From the NCBI RefSeq assembly GCF_000025965.1, contig NC_006823.1, forward strand, positions 62,001-126,000: a stretch of DNA of 64,000 bases, written 5' to 3'. A program made the translations under genes and the position numbers. The DNA is from Aromatoleum aromaticum EbN1 (GTDB taxonomy: Bacteria > Pseudomonadota > Gammaproteobacteria > Burkholderiales > Rhodocyclaceae). This document shows positions 42,164 through 51,269 of the stretch, piece after piece (position 1 is the first letter of the stretch; each line of letters starts with the position of its first letter). The notes under the pieces were generated by a model. It had not been told where the DNA came from, did no database searches, and saw only the letters and a list, made by a program, of their open reading frames with translations.

Positions 42164-43201
42164 ATGCTACGAAAAGTCAGTCTGTGGCTTTCTAAGAAAG
42201 CAGCTGGAGATATGGATCTCGACATTGCAGGAAACAACACCGTATCGGAGGCAGAGCTCCACAATACGATGGCGAGCATTCTGCTGGCAGATATTTTGAA
42301 AGAACGGCGGTCCGAACGCAGATGGAAGCTGTTTCGGCGCTTCATGATCGCATCTTTCTTTATCGGTGGTGCTGTGCTGTACGCGATGTTTTACACAAGC
42401 ACCCTTGGCATAAAGGTGAACATATTTGAGCGATTCAAAGAACGCGAGCCTGAGCTGGCAGTGGTGCGTATCTCTGGGACGATTGGTGAATTGGTGACGG
42501 CGGACACGTTGATTCCTGCCATTCGATCGGCCTTTGAAGCTAAGACTACGAAGGCCGTGGTGCTTCAGATTAACTCACCAGGGGGGGCGCCCGGGGACGC
42601 CGAACGCATAGGTAGCTTCGTGCGCGAGATGCGTCTTTCCAGTGAAATCCCGATCCATGCAGTGATCGAAGGGATTGGTGCCTCCGCGGCGTACTTGATC
42701 GCGATGGAGACAGACAGCATCTACGCTGGTCGTTACAGTCTCGTAGGCTCAATCGGCGCAGTTCTGTCTGCGTGGGAAGCTCACCAGTTGCTCGATCGCA
42801 TCGGAGTTCAGCAAAGGACGTTCTCGTCTGGCGAACTCAAGTCGATGTTGAATCCGTTCGCCCCACCAAACGAAGAGGGTAATGCCAAGGCTCAGAGCTT
42901 GGTTGACGAAATGGGCGAGATGTTTAGGGAAGACTTGATGCTGGCAAGGGCAAAGAAGCTTACATCGGGTATCGACTATGGGACCGGGGAGGTATGGAAT
43001 GGTGTGGTGGCACAAGAGATCGGGCTAGTCGATGAGATTGGAACGATCGAGTCGATCCAGTCCAAGTACGGACTCGAAAAGTTGCGCGTTTATCGCCCGT
43101 TTCGACCCTACAGTTTCATGCGAATGATGGCAGAGTGGGCGCAGGACCTGGGTATGGCGTTACCCTGGATTTCTGAAGGTTACAGTTACGAGCTGCGCTG
43201 A
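42164..43201 (+). CDS. S49 (SppA/SohB-like) membrane peptidase
   Basis: 345 residues. One transmembrane helix (about 57-78) is followed by a ClpP-like S49 domain with 'VVLQINSPGGAPGDAERIG' (about 129-147), the nucleophile Ser in 'EGIGASAAYLIAM' (near 174), and Lys in 'SGELKSMLNPFAPP' (near 226) as likely base. S49 peptidases degrade signal peptides and membrane proteins. Presence in a transfer region suggests processing of an envelope protein (inference). Confidence 0.88.
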   Translation: MLRKVSLWLSKKAAGDMDLDIAGNNTVSEAELHNTMASILLADILKERRSERRWKLFRRFMIASFFIGGAVLYAMFYTSTLGIKVNIFERFKEREPELAVVRISGTIGELVTADTLIPAIRSAFEAKTTKAVVLQINSPGGAPGDAERIGSFVREMRLSSEIPIHAVIEGIGASAAYLIAMETDSIYAGRYSLVGSIGAVLSAWEAHQLLDRIGVQQRTFSSGELKSMLNPFAPPNEEGNAKAQSLVDEMGEMFREDLMLARAKKLTSGIDYGTGEVWNGVVAQEIGLVDEIGTIESIQSKYGLEKLRVYRPFRPYSFMRMMAEWAQDLGMALPWISEGYSYELR

Positions 43202-43215
43202 GGGAGTGGAAGGTC

Positions 43216-43701
43216 ATGATCGGTTTCATCATTCGGCATCCAATTTTGTCGACAGCAGCAGCAGTGATTATTGCGCTTAATTTTACGGATGCTCCGCTGT
43301 CACATGCTTTCGAGAAAGCCAACGTGTCGGAAGTAATGGGCTTGGATGCGAACGCAAGTGGCTTGCGTGATGATGTTGAGAGCTGGATTCAAGGGCTCTA
43401 CCCAGAGGCAGCCCACCCGATCCGGGTGGCCGCAGAACAGCTTGGTAAAGCGTATCAGCTTGGGATGCTGGCTTTCCACGAGAACTCGCCAGCGCTTAAA
43501 AACAATGCGATACAGGCCTATGGGATTGCGCAGGCCTGTGTGGGAAAGCATTTCTCACCCGAAGCTGCTGCGAAGATCAATGCTGGGATTGAAAAAGCTA
43601 TGGGAAATACATCGGAGCGAGCGCAGTACGTTGTTGCACTCAAGGCCCAGCACGCGCGGGTTGTGAATAGCAACCCTGGCACTTACAGCTGCCCGTATTG
43701 A
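43216..43701 (+). CDS. Exported helical protein of unknown function
   Basis: 161 residues. Signal peptide (about 1-30, ending SHA). The mature part is helical with 'YPEAAHPIRVAAEQLGKAYQ' and one Cys near each end ('AQACVGKHF', 'TYSCPY'). GGGAGTGGAAGG precedes the ATG. Last gene of the plus-strand traD unit. No family recognised. Confidence 0.65.
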   Translation: MIGFIIRHPILSTAAAVIIALNFTDAPLSHAFEKANVSEVMGLDANASGLRDDVESWIQGLYPEAAHPIRVAAEQLGKAYQLGMLAFHENSPALKNNAIQAYGIAQACVGKHFSPEAAAKINAGIEKAMGNTSERAQYVVALKAQHARVVNSNPGTYSCPY

Positions 43702-43737
43702 GCTCGGGGCGGCACTGGTTCAGGCTTTGCCCGCACG

Positions 43738-44238
43738 TCAAAGGAAAAACGGTTCGCCGTGAGGAAACGTGATGGCAGGCAAGCCAATTTCCTTGCGTCC
43801 CTTGAGATAGGTATCCATCTCAACAAAGCCAAACTTTGCAATTCGCGGCAGATGAATAAAAACGCCGTAAGTAAGGTGATACTGCTTCAACAGTTTTTCG
43901 ATTCCATGATGAGGCGGAAGGCCCGTCTTCATCCAATCTTTGAGCAAGTTGACCTCATCGCTGTCCCAGCAAGGGCAGCCAGGTTTCTCATAGAGGTGCA
44001 TTTCGTTGCAACGCGCACAGACGGTCGCTAGGCCCCTGACCAAGATAATTTTACCCTGCTCGCTCTGGACAAGAAGGCGCTCCTGGTTGTAGCCCCGAGC
44101 AAAGAAAGGGTCCTGTATTGCTAGATCGAGAGGCGCGATGAATCCTTCGCGAGCAGCCCTGCGGCCTTCACGAAAATTTTTCAACTCTTCTTCATCAAAG
44201 AGTTTTACGGGCTTCTTGTGCGCGTCGATGGATCTCAA
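43738..44238 (-). CDS. Unknown protein with a Cys-rich knuckle
   Basis: 166 residues. A central 'VCARCNEMHLYEKPGCPCWD' pattern with four Cys suggests a zinc-binding knuckle. The rest is mixed and has 'GFVEMDTYLKGRKEIGLPA'. Its start overlaps the stop of the 92-residue gene upstream (44235-44238). Unknown function. Confidence 0.6.
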   Translation of the reverse strand: MRSIDAHKKPVKLFDEEELKNFREGRRAAREGFIAPLDLAIQDPFFARGYNQERLLVQSEQGKIILVRGLATVCARCNEMHLYEKPGCPCWDSDEVNLLKDWMKTGLPPHHGIEKLLKQYHLTYGVFIHLPRIAKFGFVEMDTYLKGRKEIGLPAITFPHGEPFFL

Positions 44239-44513
44239 CCGTAATCTCGAGATTGCTCATTGCTATATTCAACGGAGCCTGCATCCTTTTTGCAGCGATG
44301 AAGCTTTATAATCGTCAGAAATCCAAGAGCAAACTCTTCGTAGTTCATTCCTTGGTATGGCTCTGTGCGTTTGAATTTGCGACACCAGAAAGCGTAATAG
44401 CGGAACCCTTCCTCAGTGAAAAGTGCGCCACCCTCTGTGGTCCTGGATACTCCTTCGCGCCAAAAGCCTTTCCAGCGGAATTGGTCGAAGCGGATAGGAT
44501 TGCTCTGCGTCAT
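44235..44513 (-). CDS. Small protein of unknown function
   Basis: 92 residues, aromatic and basic ('FDQFRWKGFWREGVSR', 'GFRYYAFWCRKFKRTEPYQG'). Coupled by ATGA overlap to the gene at 43738. No family recognised. The pairing supports a real two-gene unit. Confidence 0.55.
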   Translation of the reverse strand: MTQSNPIRFDQFRWKGFWREGVSRTTEGGALFTEEGFRYYAFWCRKFKRTEPYQGMNYEEFALGFLTIIKLHRCKKDAGSVEYSNEQSRDYG

Positions 44514-44562
44514 TGAGTAAGGCTAACACTGGAAAGGTTTGCCTTCAAGGATTCTTCTTATA

Positions 44563-44591
44563 CAAAAAAAACCCGACCTCATGAGGCCGGG
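44563..44591 (-). terminator. Rho-independent terminator
   Basis: CCCG-CCTC/GAGG-CGGG hairpin (44572-44591) followed on the minus strand by a run of eight T (44571-44564). It ends the 44599-44994 gene. Confidence 0.85.
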
Positions 44592-44598
44592 CTGTGTG

Positions 44599-44994
44599 TC
44601 ATCGTTTAGAGATCCGCACGTAGTGCCGACAACGTAACGCTTGGCGGACAGCTGCAGCAGATCCACCGGCATGGGCTACTGCTTCCGAACCCTGGTCATG
44701 CAATCCCCGCACTCTCAGTCCAAAGAGTGCATTCGTCGCTTCACCCGTAGTTAGAAGACAACTTTGAATCATCGTCTTGATAAGTCGCCTGTAGCGATTC
44801 TCGATTCCAGGAAGATCGATAAAGAATCGACATCCATTCAGTTTGCTCCGTTCGATCTGATGTTCGGAAGGATCGCAAGGTGAAAAGAGGCTGACGACTT
44901 CGGAACTGACTCCGCAGATCTCGAAAACCATTCCGTCAATAATGACGCTGTCACCAGAAGCCCAATTATTTAAGTGCATCGCTGTAACTTGCAT
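44599..44994 (-). CDS. Small protein of unknown function
   Basis: About 131 residues from the ATG at 44994, with GGGAG upstream; earlier in-frame codons lack a good start. Beta-rich N-terminus ('DSVIIDGMVFEICGVSSEVV'), then helical with 'RYRRLIKTMIQSCLL'. Followed by a strong terminator. Divergent from the H-NS-like gene. No family recognised. Confidence 0.6.
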   Translation of the reverse strand: MQVTAMHLNNWASGDSVIIDGMVFEICGVSSEVVSLFSPCDPSEHQIERSKLNGCRFFIDLPGIENRYRRLIKTMIQSCLLTTGEATNALFGLRVRGLHDQGSEAVAHAGGSAAAVRQALRCRHYVRISKR

Positions 44995-45053
44995 CGTATC
45001 TCCCGTTCGATAGTCCTGCCTGCAGCAATGCAACTTCTTGTGTGAGAAAAAAG

Positions 45054-45067
45054 GTTTAGGGCTAAAC
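45054..45067. promoter_or_regulatory. Palindrome upstream of the H-NS-like gene
   Basis: GTTTAG-GG-CTAAAC is a perfect palindrome 53 bases before the H-NS-like start. A CCGCAG/CTGCGG hairpin follows at about 45071-45086. Together they mark a regulated leader; the regulator is unknown. Confidence 0.35.
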
Positions 45068-45120
45068 TGCGCCGCAGAGGGCTGCGGAACCCTCTATTCC
45101 CGCGTTTACAAGGAAAAACA

Positions 45121-45513
45121 ATGATGGACCTGAAGAACTTGTCGCTTCCTGAGCTGAAGAAGCTCTCTGTCGCCGTTCAGAAGGAGCTGGACCGGAGGAC
45201 ACTTCAGTCGAAGAAGGCGCTGATCAAGCAAGTACAGCAGATGGCAGCTGAACATGGCTTGGATGCCGACGAGATGCTTGCTGAGGTCGGCTCGTCCGGC
45301 CGGGAAGGGTCGAGCGTGAAGTCAGGTGCCGGAAAAGCTGCTCCTGGGCGCAAGAAGAAGGCACCTGCCGTGAAGAAGGAGAAGTTGCCGCCGGTGTACT
45401 GGAATCCGGTGAACGCTCAGGAGGGCTGGAGTGGCCGCGGCCGCAAGCCGTCTTGGGTGATCACGTTCCTGGAGAACGGCGGCGATCTCGAGAGCCTGAA
45501 GAAGCGGCAGTAA
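45121..45513 (+). CDS. H-NS-family nucleoid protein
   Basis: 130 residues. An N-terminal helical oligomerisation part (about 1-55, 'ELKKLSVAVQKELDRRTLQS') is followed by a basic Lys/Ala linker and the C-terminal AT-hook-like DNA-binding motif 'GWSGRGRKPSWVITFLENGG' (about 101-120). Betaproteobacterial H-NS proteins (BpH3/HvrA-like) silence AT-rich DNA. Plasmid copies lower the fitness cost of the plasmid and keep transfer genes quiet. AAGGAAAAA precedes the ATG; a bidirectional terminator follows. Confidence 0.9.
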   Translation: MMDLKNLSLPELKKLSVAVQKELDRRTLQSKKALIKQVQQMAAEHGLDADEMLAEVGSSGREGSSVKSGAGKAAPGRKKKAPAVKKEKLPPVYWNPVNAQEGWSGRGRKPSWVITFLENGGDLESLKKRQ

Positions 45514-45521
45514 GTTGGAGG

Positions 45522-45558
45522 CAAAAAAACGCCCGGGACAATGAGGTCTCGGGCGTTT
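45522..45558. terminator. Bidirectional rho-independent terminator
   Basis: AAAACGCCCG-GAC stem (about 45527-45538) pairs with GTC-CGGGCGTTTT (45544-45558), with A/T tracts on both sides. It separates the H-NS-like gene and the convergent 45571 gene. Confidence 0.85.
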
Positions 45559-45570
45559 TAGGGTCAGGAT

Positions 45571-45963
45571 TCAAATGAAGCCTTGGTGGCGGAAAACCGC
45601 CTCCTTGACCACACTGCCATCGGGCAATGCCTTTTCGACGCTCACACGTTTAGAGAACGAGTAGCGCGGTTCGATGCCCTGCTGCCGCAGCGCATCCTCA
45701 AGCGCCGACATCATCCACGGCGCCCCCCCGATCATCGCTTCGAAAGCGAATCCGGGGTTTCCGTCATCGCGATCGTCCGGACTCGCAAGACTCGCAGCCA
45801 GTGCGGCAATACTTTCGCACCGCTGAAAAATCTCCTCTTTCGAGGGGAGCTCATTGACTGTCAGACAGCCGATGAGCATCGCCCGAGCTTCGGCGGGCAG
45901 ATCGACAACTCCGGCTTGCTTCTGCTCCGGTGTCGCCATGTGCTGCGTTAAATTGAGCATCAT
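45571..45963 (-). CDS. Conserved plasmid/phage protein of unknown function
   Basis: 130 residues. It begins 'LNLTQHMATPEQKQAGVVDL' and has 'MIGGAPWMMSALEDALRQQG' and 'YSFSKRVSVEKALPDGSVVK' with a 'FRHQGFI' end. I recall this pattern from many small plasmid and prophage proteins of unknown role. Overlaps the broken gene upstream by 4 bases, so it was co-translated with it before the IS21 insertion. Confidence 0.7.
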   Translation of the reverse strand: MMLNLTQHMATPEQKQAGVVDLPAEARAMLIGCLTVNELPSKEEIFQRCESIAALAASLASPDDRDDGNPGFAFEAMIGGAPWMMSALEDALRQQGIEPRYSFSKRVSVEKALPDGSVVKEAVFRHQGFI

Positions 45964-46480
45964 GCAAATTCCTCCTCGAAATGCTCATACCTGTGCCAGG
46001 GTTCCGACTCAGGTTCTTCGGCCTTAAAAAGACATTCTGGATTGTGACCGCCGTAGCCGTCGACCCACGGGGTTTCACCTTGGGGTAGCCCGTCGATTTG
46101 GAAGCGCTCGTACCGGTTGACCCGGCCCATCTCTCGTGTTGGCGTAATGTGCCACATCGGCACCGTCGAGACGGAAAGCCATCCTGCCTTGATGAACTCG
46201 TAGAGATCTTCAGAGCGGACATCTGTCACCTCCACGCCCCTCCAAACCTTGATGGTCGGAATGAGGCCATTGAAGGTTTCTACCCGCCAGCCTCGGCGGA
46301 GAAAATGCCTGACGTTCCTCGGAGACACCAACTCCCTCACGACACCGCCGAGCGTGATCTCGGAGCAAAACCGCGGCTCCGTGACCTTCTTCAATACAAA
46401 GTGCCGCCCCGACAGCCAGTCCTCTGTGACAGAGTAACCACCAGCGATCAGCAGCGCCTCAAGGACGTGATGCTTGTCCC
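45960..46480 (-). pseudogene. C-terminal part of a gene split by IS21
   Basis: About 172 residues remain ('LEALLIAGGYSVTEDWLSGR' onward, ending 'HRYEHFEEEFA'). Removing the element at 46481-48965 and one copy of its 7-bp duplication joins this frame directly to the fragment at 48966-49294, reading '...FYQVYGD-KHHVLEALL...' with no shift. The whole protein would be about 282 residues, unknown function. An ATG-like start inside the IS end could still express this part. Confidence 0.85.
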
Positions 46481-46550
46481 TGCCCGGCGTCAATTACCTT
46501 GGCCTGTCGACGTCAATTATCCTGGCCGGTGGAAGCGAGGCATGAGGGGT

Positions 46551-47348
46551 TCAGCCTTTCGGGTTTGAGGTTTGGGGTTTGCGTTGCTCAGAAGGGGCGA
46601 GCCCCTTCTGAGCAACGCGGCGACGGAAACTCTCCACGTTCATCTCGAAGATCGTGGCGTGATGCACCAGGCGATCGACGGCGGCCAGCGTCATGGCCGG
46701 TTCGGCAAAGACGTGATCCCAGCCGGAGAACGGCTGGTTGGCCGTGATGGCCAGGCTCTTGCGCTCGTAGCGTTCGGCGATGAGTTCGAACAGCACCGAA
46801 GTCTCGCCCTGATCGCGGCGGACATAGCTGAAGTCGTCGCAGATCAGCAGATCGAAACGATCGAGCTTGGCCAGTTCGGCCGGTAGCCGCAAATCCCGCC
46901 GGGCGGCTTGCAGCCGCTGCACCAGATCGCTCGTGCGGGTGAAGAGCACGCGGTATCCGCGTTCGACGAGCGCGTGGCCCAGGCTGGCAATCAGATGCGT
47001 CTTGCCCACGCCTGGCGGGCCGAACAGCAGGATGTTGGCACCTTGCTCGAGCCAGCTGTCGCCCTCGGCAAGCGCAGTGACGTGGGCTTTGGAGACCGTG
47101 GGCACGGCGGCGAAGTCGAACGCTGACAGCCGCTTGTCCGGCGGCAGGCCCGACTCGGCCCGATGGCGATCGATACGGCGCCGCTCGCGCTCATTCATTT
47201 CGTGCTCGCACAGTGCCGCCAGAAACCGCTCGGCAGGCCAGCCCTCGCGGTTGGACTGCTCGGCCAGGGCCGGCCACAGACGCTTGATGGTGGGCAAGCG
47301 CAGTTCGGTGAGCATCATCGGCAGCGTGACGGCCTCGACCGCGCTCAT
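46551..47348 (-). CDS. istB: IS21 helper ATPase IstB
   Basis: 265 residues. DnaA/DnaC-like AAA ATPase with Walker A 'LFGPPGVGKTHLIASLG' (about 106-122) and Walker B 'DRFDLLICDDFSYV' (about 167-180). It assists the IstA transposase in target choice. Coupled to istA by a 4-base overlap. Confidence 0.96.
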   Translation of the reverse strand: MSAVEAVTLPMMLTELRLPTIKRLWPALAEQSNREGWPAERFLAALCEHEMNERERRRIDRHRAESGLPPDKRLSAFDFAAVPTVSKAHVTALAEGDSWLEQGANILLFGPPGVGKTHLIASLGHALVERGYRVLFTRTSDLVQRLQAARRDLRLPAELAKLDRFDLLICDDFSYVRRDQGETSVLFELIAERYERKSLAITANQPFSGWDHVFAEPAMTLAAVDRLVHHATIFEMNVESFRRRVAQKGLAPSEQRKPQTSNPKG

Positions 47349-48841
47349 GCCGCCACCGCGAACAAGTCGTCGTAGGCCGACAGCGGCGGCAACGACACGG
47401 TGACCACCGGCATCGGTGTCTCGCGCGGTGCGAAGCGCTCCGCCAGCGCGTCCAGATCGGGTACGGCGTCCGCCTGCAGCACCTCGCCGAGCACCTGTGC
47501 CAGTTGCGCTTCACAGGCGCCGCGTGCGGCCAGATCGAGCAGACCGACCATGAGCTTGCACGCCTGGCGCTCGGGCAGTTTCTCGACGAGCCGCTCCCAG
47601 GTCTGCCGGTACTCGGTGCGGGGGAACATCTCGTCGCGCAGCGCCCAGCGGGCGAAGGCGCCGGGCTTGCGCTTGAGCGCGGGCAACAGGTGGCGGTAGT
47701 CGATCTGCTTGCCGCGTGGCTTGCCCGCCGGCACCGTCCCACGCACGCTCTCGAACACGGACACCCCGCCGAGCCAGCCCTCCAGGCGCTCCGGGTAGAG
47801 CCGGAACTGGAGCCGGTGGCCGATCAGGCGCGAGGGCACGCTGTAGAGCACGCGCCGTATGCTGACCGTACCGAACTTGGTCACGCGCGCCTCGATCTCC
47901 TCGTACTCGCTGGTGCGGCGAACCGGCAGCGCCTTGAGCTGGCTGCGCTCCTCGGTCAGCGGTGTCTGGATGCGTCGGTTCAGCCGTGCAACGACATCGG
48001 CGACGACGCGTTGGTAGTCGGCGACCGTGGCAAAGTCGCGATGCCCGCGCAGCAGCAATGCCTGATCGAGCGCGCCCTTGAGACTGCCCTGGCGCGATTC
48101 GATCGCGCCGTTCTCATGCGATTGCCCGAGATTGTTCCGCGTCGGACGCATGCCATAGTGCTGGCAAAGGTCTGCATAGCGGCGCGTGAGCGTTTCCGCT
48201 TCCGCCAAGTTATTGAAGGCGGCCGACAGGCTGTCGGTGCGGTGCTCCTCGGGCACGCCGCCCAAGGCCCACAGGGCGTTCTGCAGCCCCTGCGCCAGCG
48301 CGGCGAAGCTCTCGCCGCCGCACACGAGTTCGGCGTGGCGCCAGCCCGAGTAGGCGAGCGCGAACTGGTACAGGCGATGCTCGAAACGCTCACCGGCGAT
48401 CGAGACGTTCAATTCGTTGCACACCGTGAAGTCGGACAGTGCCAGCCGCCCGGGCGGATTGGACTGGGCGAAGAAGACCTCCTTCTCCTGGCCATGCTCG
48501 GCCCGCCACATGCGAATCCGCCGCTGCAGCGTGCGCAACACGCCATCACCGAACACATCACCGTGCCGACGCTGCAACTCCTCGAGCAGCGTACGGCCCT
48601 GCAACCCCGGCTCGCGCGCGAGCAGCGGCAGCAACTCCTCCTCCCACACTCCCGCCAGCGGGTCGGCACGTGTCCTCCAGGTCCTCGGCCCACCCTGAGA
48701 CGGCAACCCGTCTGCCTGCTCGATGCGTCGCGCCGAGCGCACGCTGATGCCCATCCGGGCCGCTGCGATCTGCTGCGTCGCCTGCCTTCTTGCTTCCGTG
48801 TATTTGCGCACTTGTTGGTCCGTGATCTTCCTGCCGGGCAC
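47345..48841 (-). CDS. istA: IS21 transposase IstA
   Basis: 498 residues from a GTG. An N-terminal HTH ('QIAAARMGISVRSARRIEQA' near 22-42) is followed by the rve integrase core (about 120-300), with 'LALSDFTVCNELNVSI', a 'THAELV'-like second strand and 'NLGQSHENGAIESRQGSLK', and a C-terminal beta domain. DDE transposase of the surrounding element. Intact. Confidence 0.95.
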   Translation of the reverse strand: MPGRKITDQQVRKYTEARRQATQQIAAARMGISVRSARRIEQADGLPSQGGPRTWRTRADPLAGVWEEELLPLLAREPGLQGRTLLEELQRRHGDVFGDGVLRTLQRRIRMWRAEHGQEKEVFFAQSNPPGRLALSDFTVCNELNVSIAGERFEHRLYQFALAYSGWRHAELVCGGESFAALAQGLQNALWALGGVPEEHRTDSLSAAFNNLAEAETLTRRYADLCQHYGMRPTRNNLGQSHENGAIESRQGSLKGALDQALLLRGHRDFATVADYQRVVADVVARLNRRIQTPLTEERSQLKALPVRRTSEYEEIEARVTKFGTVSIRRVLYSVPSRLIGHRLQFRLYPERLEGWLGGVSVFESVRGTVPAGKPRGKQIDYRHLLPALKRKPGAFARWALRDEMFPRTEYRQTWERLVEKLPERQACKLMVGLLDLAARGACEAQLAQVLGEVLQADAVPDLDALAERFAPRETPMPVVTVSLPPLSAYDDLFAVAA

Positions 48842-48965
48842 TGAGCGCCTCCCAACGTCTGTCGTCAGAAGAGCACTCTATCCCTCGCTTCCGGACCTTC
48901 CCGGCTGCAGATCCAACCGGCCAAGATAGTTGTCGTCGACCGGCCAGGCTAATTGTCGCCGGCCA

Positions 48966-49294
48966 TTGTCCCCATAGACCTGGTAAAACAGGTGGCCAGC
49001 CAACAGAGCGCGAGCGACAATAACCCCACGCTCGTCCGCAAGTGTTGCGATCACGACCCCAAGCAGGGAATAGAACTGGTGGCACAGAGCGCCTTTCCCC
49101 TGCATGCAAGAACGTACATCGTGGTAAGCGGCCTCAAAGGCCGAATAGTCACCGCTGACCGAGAATCTCAGCCCGGCGAGTTGCGCGAGGCTCTGGATTT
49201 CGGCATCGCTGCCGCTGAACACGCGCCTTGCTGCACGGCCCGGCCGCATGCCGCCGGCGACCAGGGACTCGAACTTCGCGATCTTCTCCTGCAT
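48966..49294 (-). pseudogene. N-terminal part of the gene split by IS21
   Basis: About 110 residues from the ATG at 49294, which has AGAGGAGAG upstream. The fragment ('FESLVAGGMRPGRAARRVFS' ... 'ALLAGHLFYQVYGD') runs into the IS21 end, where it reads on with foreign residues. Its partner is at 45960-46480. The first part has a phage-plasmid-like helical pattern; no family recognised. Confidence 0.85.
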
Positions 49295-49480
49295 GATTTC
49301 TCTCCTCTCTGAACTGTGGCACACGAGGGCGCCACGGCAGGCTGATGACAAGCTTGTGATCAGAGATGAGCTTTGCGGGGTGTGAAAAATGTGGGCATAA
49401 ACGAGTTCATACTGAGCTTGAGGCATCTCCTTGCTGCAGACGCAGCCTGATGGTCAGGCGCGAAACCAAGGAGATGTGAA

Positions 49481-51202
49481 ATGGATCAGTATCAGTTCTA
49501 CCCCACCCCCGCCACGCTTGCTTCAAGGGCGTGGTCGCTCTTCAAGAGCAAGGAATGGGTGCGTGTTTTGGAGCCCAGTGCCGGAAACGGTGACCTGGCG
49601 CTGGCTTGCCCCGCATGGCGAGACGATTACAGGCGCCGTGTACCTGTCGATTGTTGTGAGATTGACCTGAGGCGGCACCCTACCCTTCGGGCCAAAGGCT
49701 TGAATGTGGTTGGGACGGACTTTTTGCAGTTTAAGAACGGGCATCTTTACGACGCAATCGTTCTCAATCCTCCGTTCCGGGATGGTGTGAAGCATGTGTT
49801 GCATGCATGGGAGATTACGTGGGACTGCGAGATCGTCGCAATCTTGAACGCCTCGTCGCTCAAAAACGCCTACAGCACCGAGCGGGATCATCTTCTCAGC
49901 CTGATCGAGAAGCATGGCAGCGTGGAGTTTCATACCGGGGCCTTTGCAACGGAGGAGGCCGAACGCAGGACAGAGGTCGAGGTTGCGCTCATCTACCTTC
50001 GTAAGAAGGCTCAGGTGGAGGAGATTGTCGGCGACATTCTCAGTGAGATGAAAACAGATGAAGAAACCGGCGAATCGCTTGCGGGTGGGTATGCCGAAGC
50101 GCAGTGTCTTGCTCTGCCCAACTCGGTGCTCGAGAACACGGTGGTAGCCTTCAATGCCGCTGTTCGAGCCATGAAGGACGCAGTACTGGCCGAGGCGCGC
50201 GCAGGCTATTACTCGGGCCTCATTGGGGAGACGATGGCGGTCAGAGACGGCGCTGAAGGCGGTAGCAAGCGCGACATCTCAACATCGTGGGTACAGGGCG
50301 AGATGGCCTCGCGTTACCTGGAGTTGAAGGATCGCGCCTGGGCATCGGTGCTTCGCAGCGTCGATGTGATGGATAGGCTTTCTTTCGGGGCACAGCGTCG
50401 GCTCGAAGCCAGCTTCGCTGAGATCAAGCAGATGGAGTTCTCAGTGTCCAATGTCCAGGGGTTCATCCTCGGCATCATCGACAGCCAGGATGAAATCGCG
50501 ATCGGGATGTGTTGCGACGTGTTCGATCACATTATTCGATGGCATACGGAGGAGAACGGGACGCTTTATCGGGGTTGGGCATCGAACGACCGCCACCGGA
50601 CGGCCGGCATGAGAATCAAGACGACACGTTTCATTTTGCCGGGATTCCAGCTCGAAGGGTGGCAGCGTCAGCTCGGATGGAACCAGATGAAGATGCTGCA
50701 GGATTTCGACAAGGTTTTCGCGATGCTTGACGGGGGTAAGCTCAAACCGGAAGTTGGTCTGTGCGACATCTTCACCACGGAGCTCGAGCAGATGCGGAGA
50801 GGGGCCCGGGTGTCATCGAGCTACTTCGATTGCAGGTGGTATCCGGGGATTGGGACCATCCATTTCTTCAGTAGGAGCGCTGCGCTGACGGATGCACTGA
50901 ACCGCAAGGTCGGCCGCCACCGCCAGTGGTTGCCACCTGAAGGGACGCGAGTTTCCGAGGATTTCTGGAAGCAGTACGAGAAGTCGGAAAAGTTCGACAA
51001 GGAGATTCGCCAGGCGTTGAATACGAACCGCAAACGGTGGGAACGCACAGCAATCGACCGTCTGTTCAGTAGCGATGAAAAGGAGCGTGAGGCGGCACAC
51101 GAGGCCGTGGCCGATGTGATTGACCAGGTCCTTGCGCGGCACGGAATCAGCACTGATTTCTTGCTGGAAGATTCTCAACAGATGCCGCTCCTGGCGGCTT
51201 GA
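49481..51202 (+). CDS. DNA methyltransferase fused to DUF4942
   Basis: 573 residues. N-terminal class I SAM methyltransferase: motif I 'VLEPSAGNGDLALAC' (about 28-42) and motif IV 'IVLNPPF' (about 92-99), an N6-adenine type signature. C-terminal from ~300 is the DUF4942 domain, a common partner in plasmid and phage methyltransferases. No restriction enzyme is next to it, so it may protect the plasmid from host restriction. AAGGAGATG precedes the ATG. Divergent from the broken gene at 49294; the ~185 bases between hold only leader sequence. Confidence 0.85.
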   Translation: MDQYQFYPTPATLASRAWSLFKSKEWVRVLEPSAGNGDLALACPAWRDDYRRRVPVDCCEIDLRRHPTLRAKGLNVVGTDFLQFKNGHLYDAIVLNPPFRDGVKHVLHAWEITWDCEIVAILNASSLKNAYSTERDHLLSLIEKHGSVEFHTGAFATEEAERRTEVEVALIYLRKKAQVEEIVGDILSEMKTDEETGESLAGGYAEAQCLALPNSVLENTVVAFNAAVRAMKDAVLAEARAGYYSGLIGETMAVRDGAEGGSKRDISTSWVQGEMASRYLELKDRAWASVLRSVDVMDRLSFGAQRRLEASFAEIKQMEFSVSNVQGFILGIIDSQDEIAIGMCCDVFDHIIRWHTEENGTLYRGWASNDRHRTAGMRIKTTRFILPGFQLEGWQRQLGWNQMKMLQDFDKVFAMLDGGKLKPEVGLCDIFTTELEQMRRGARVSSSYFDCRWYPGIGTIHFFSRSAALTDALNRKVGRHRQWLPPEGTRVSEDFWKQYEKSEKFDKEIRQALNTNRKRWERTAIDRLFSSDEKEREAAHEAVADVIDQVLARHGISTDFLLEDSQQMPLLAA

Positions 51203-51209
51203 CCAACAC

Positions 51210-51256
51210 AACCCCGTAGCGCACCGTACTCAATGGTGCCTATGGGGTTTTCTTTT
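51210..51256 (+). terminator. Rho-independent terminator after the methyltransferase
   Basis: AACCCC...GCACC stem (51210-51224) pairs with GGTGC...GGGGTT (51234-51249) and is followed by TTCTTTT. The ribosome site of the next gene lies just after it. Confidence 0.75.
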
Positions 51257-51269
51257 GAGGAGAAGCGTT

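Larger units (their letters stand above)
46481..48965 (-). mobile_element. IS21-family insertion sequence, complete
   Basis: 2485 bp. Both ends start TG and carry matching double repeats of CAATTA-CCTTGGCC type (46481-46530 and the complement at about 48915-48965). A 7-bp direct repeat TTGTCCC flanks it (46474-46480 and 48966-48972). It holds istA and istB with the usual ATGA overlap. Complete and probably recent. Confidence 0.93.

Noticed and set aside
47504-48844. Long plus-strand open frame opposite istA
   Set aside because: Shadow of the istA gene; no ribosome site and no family pattern.
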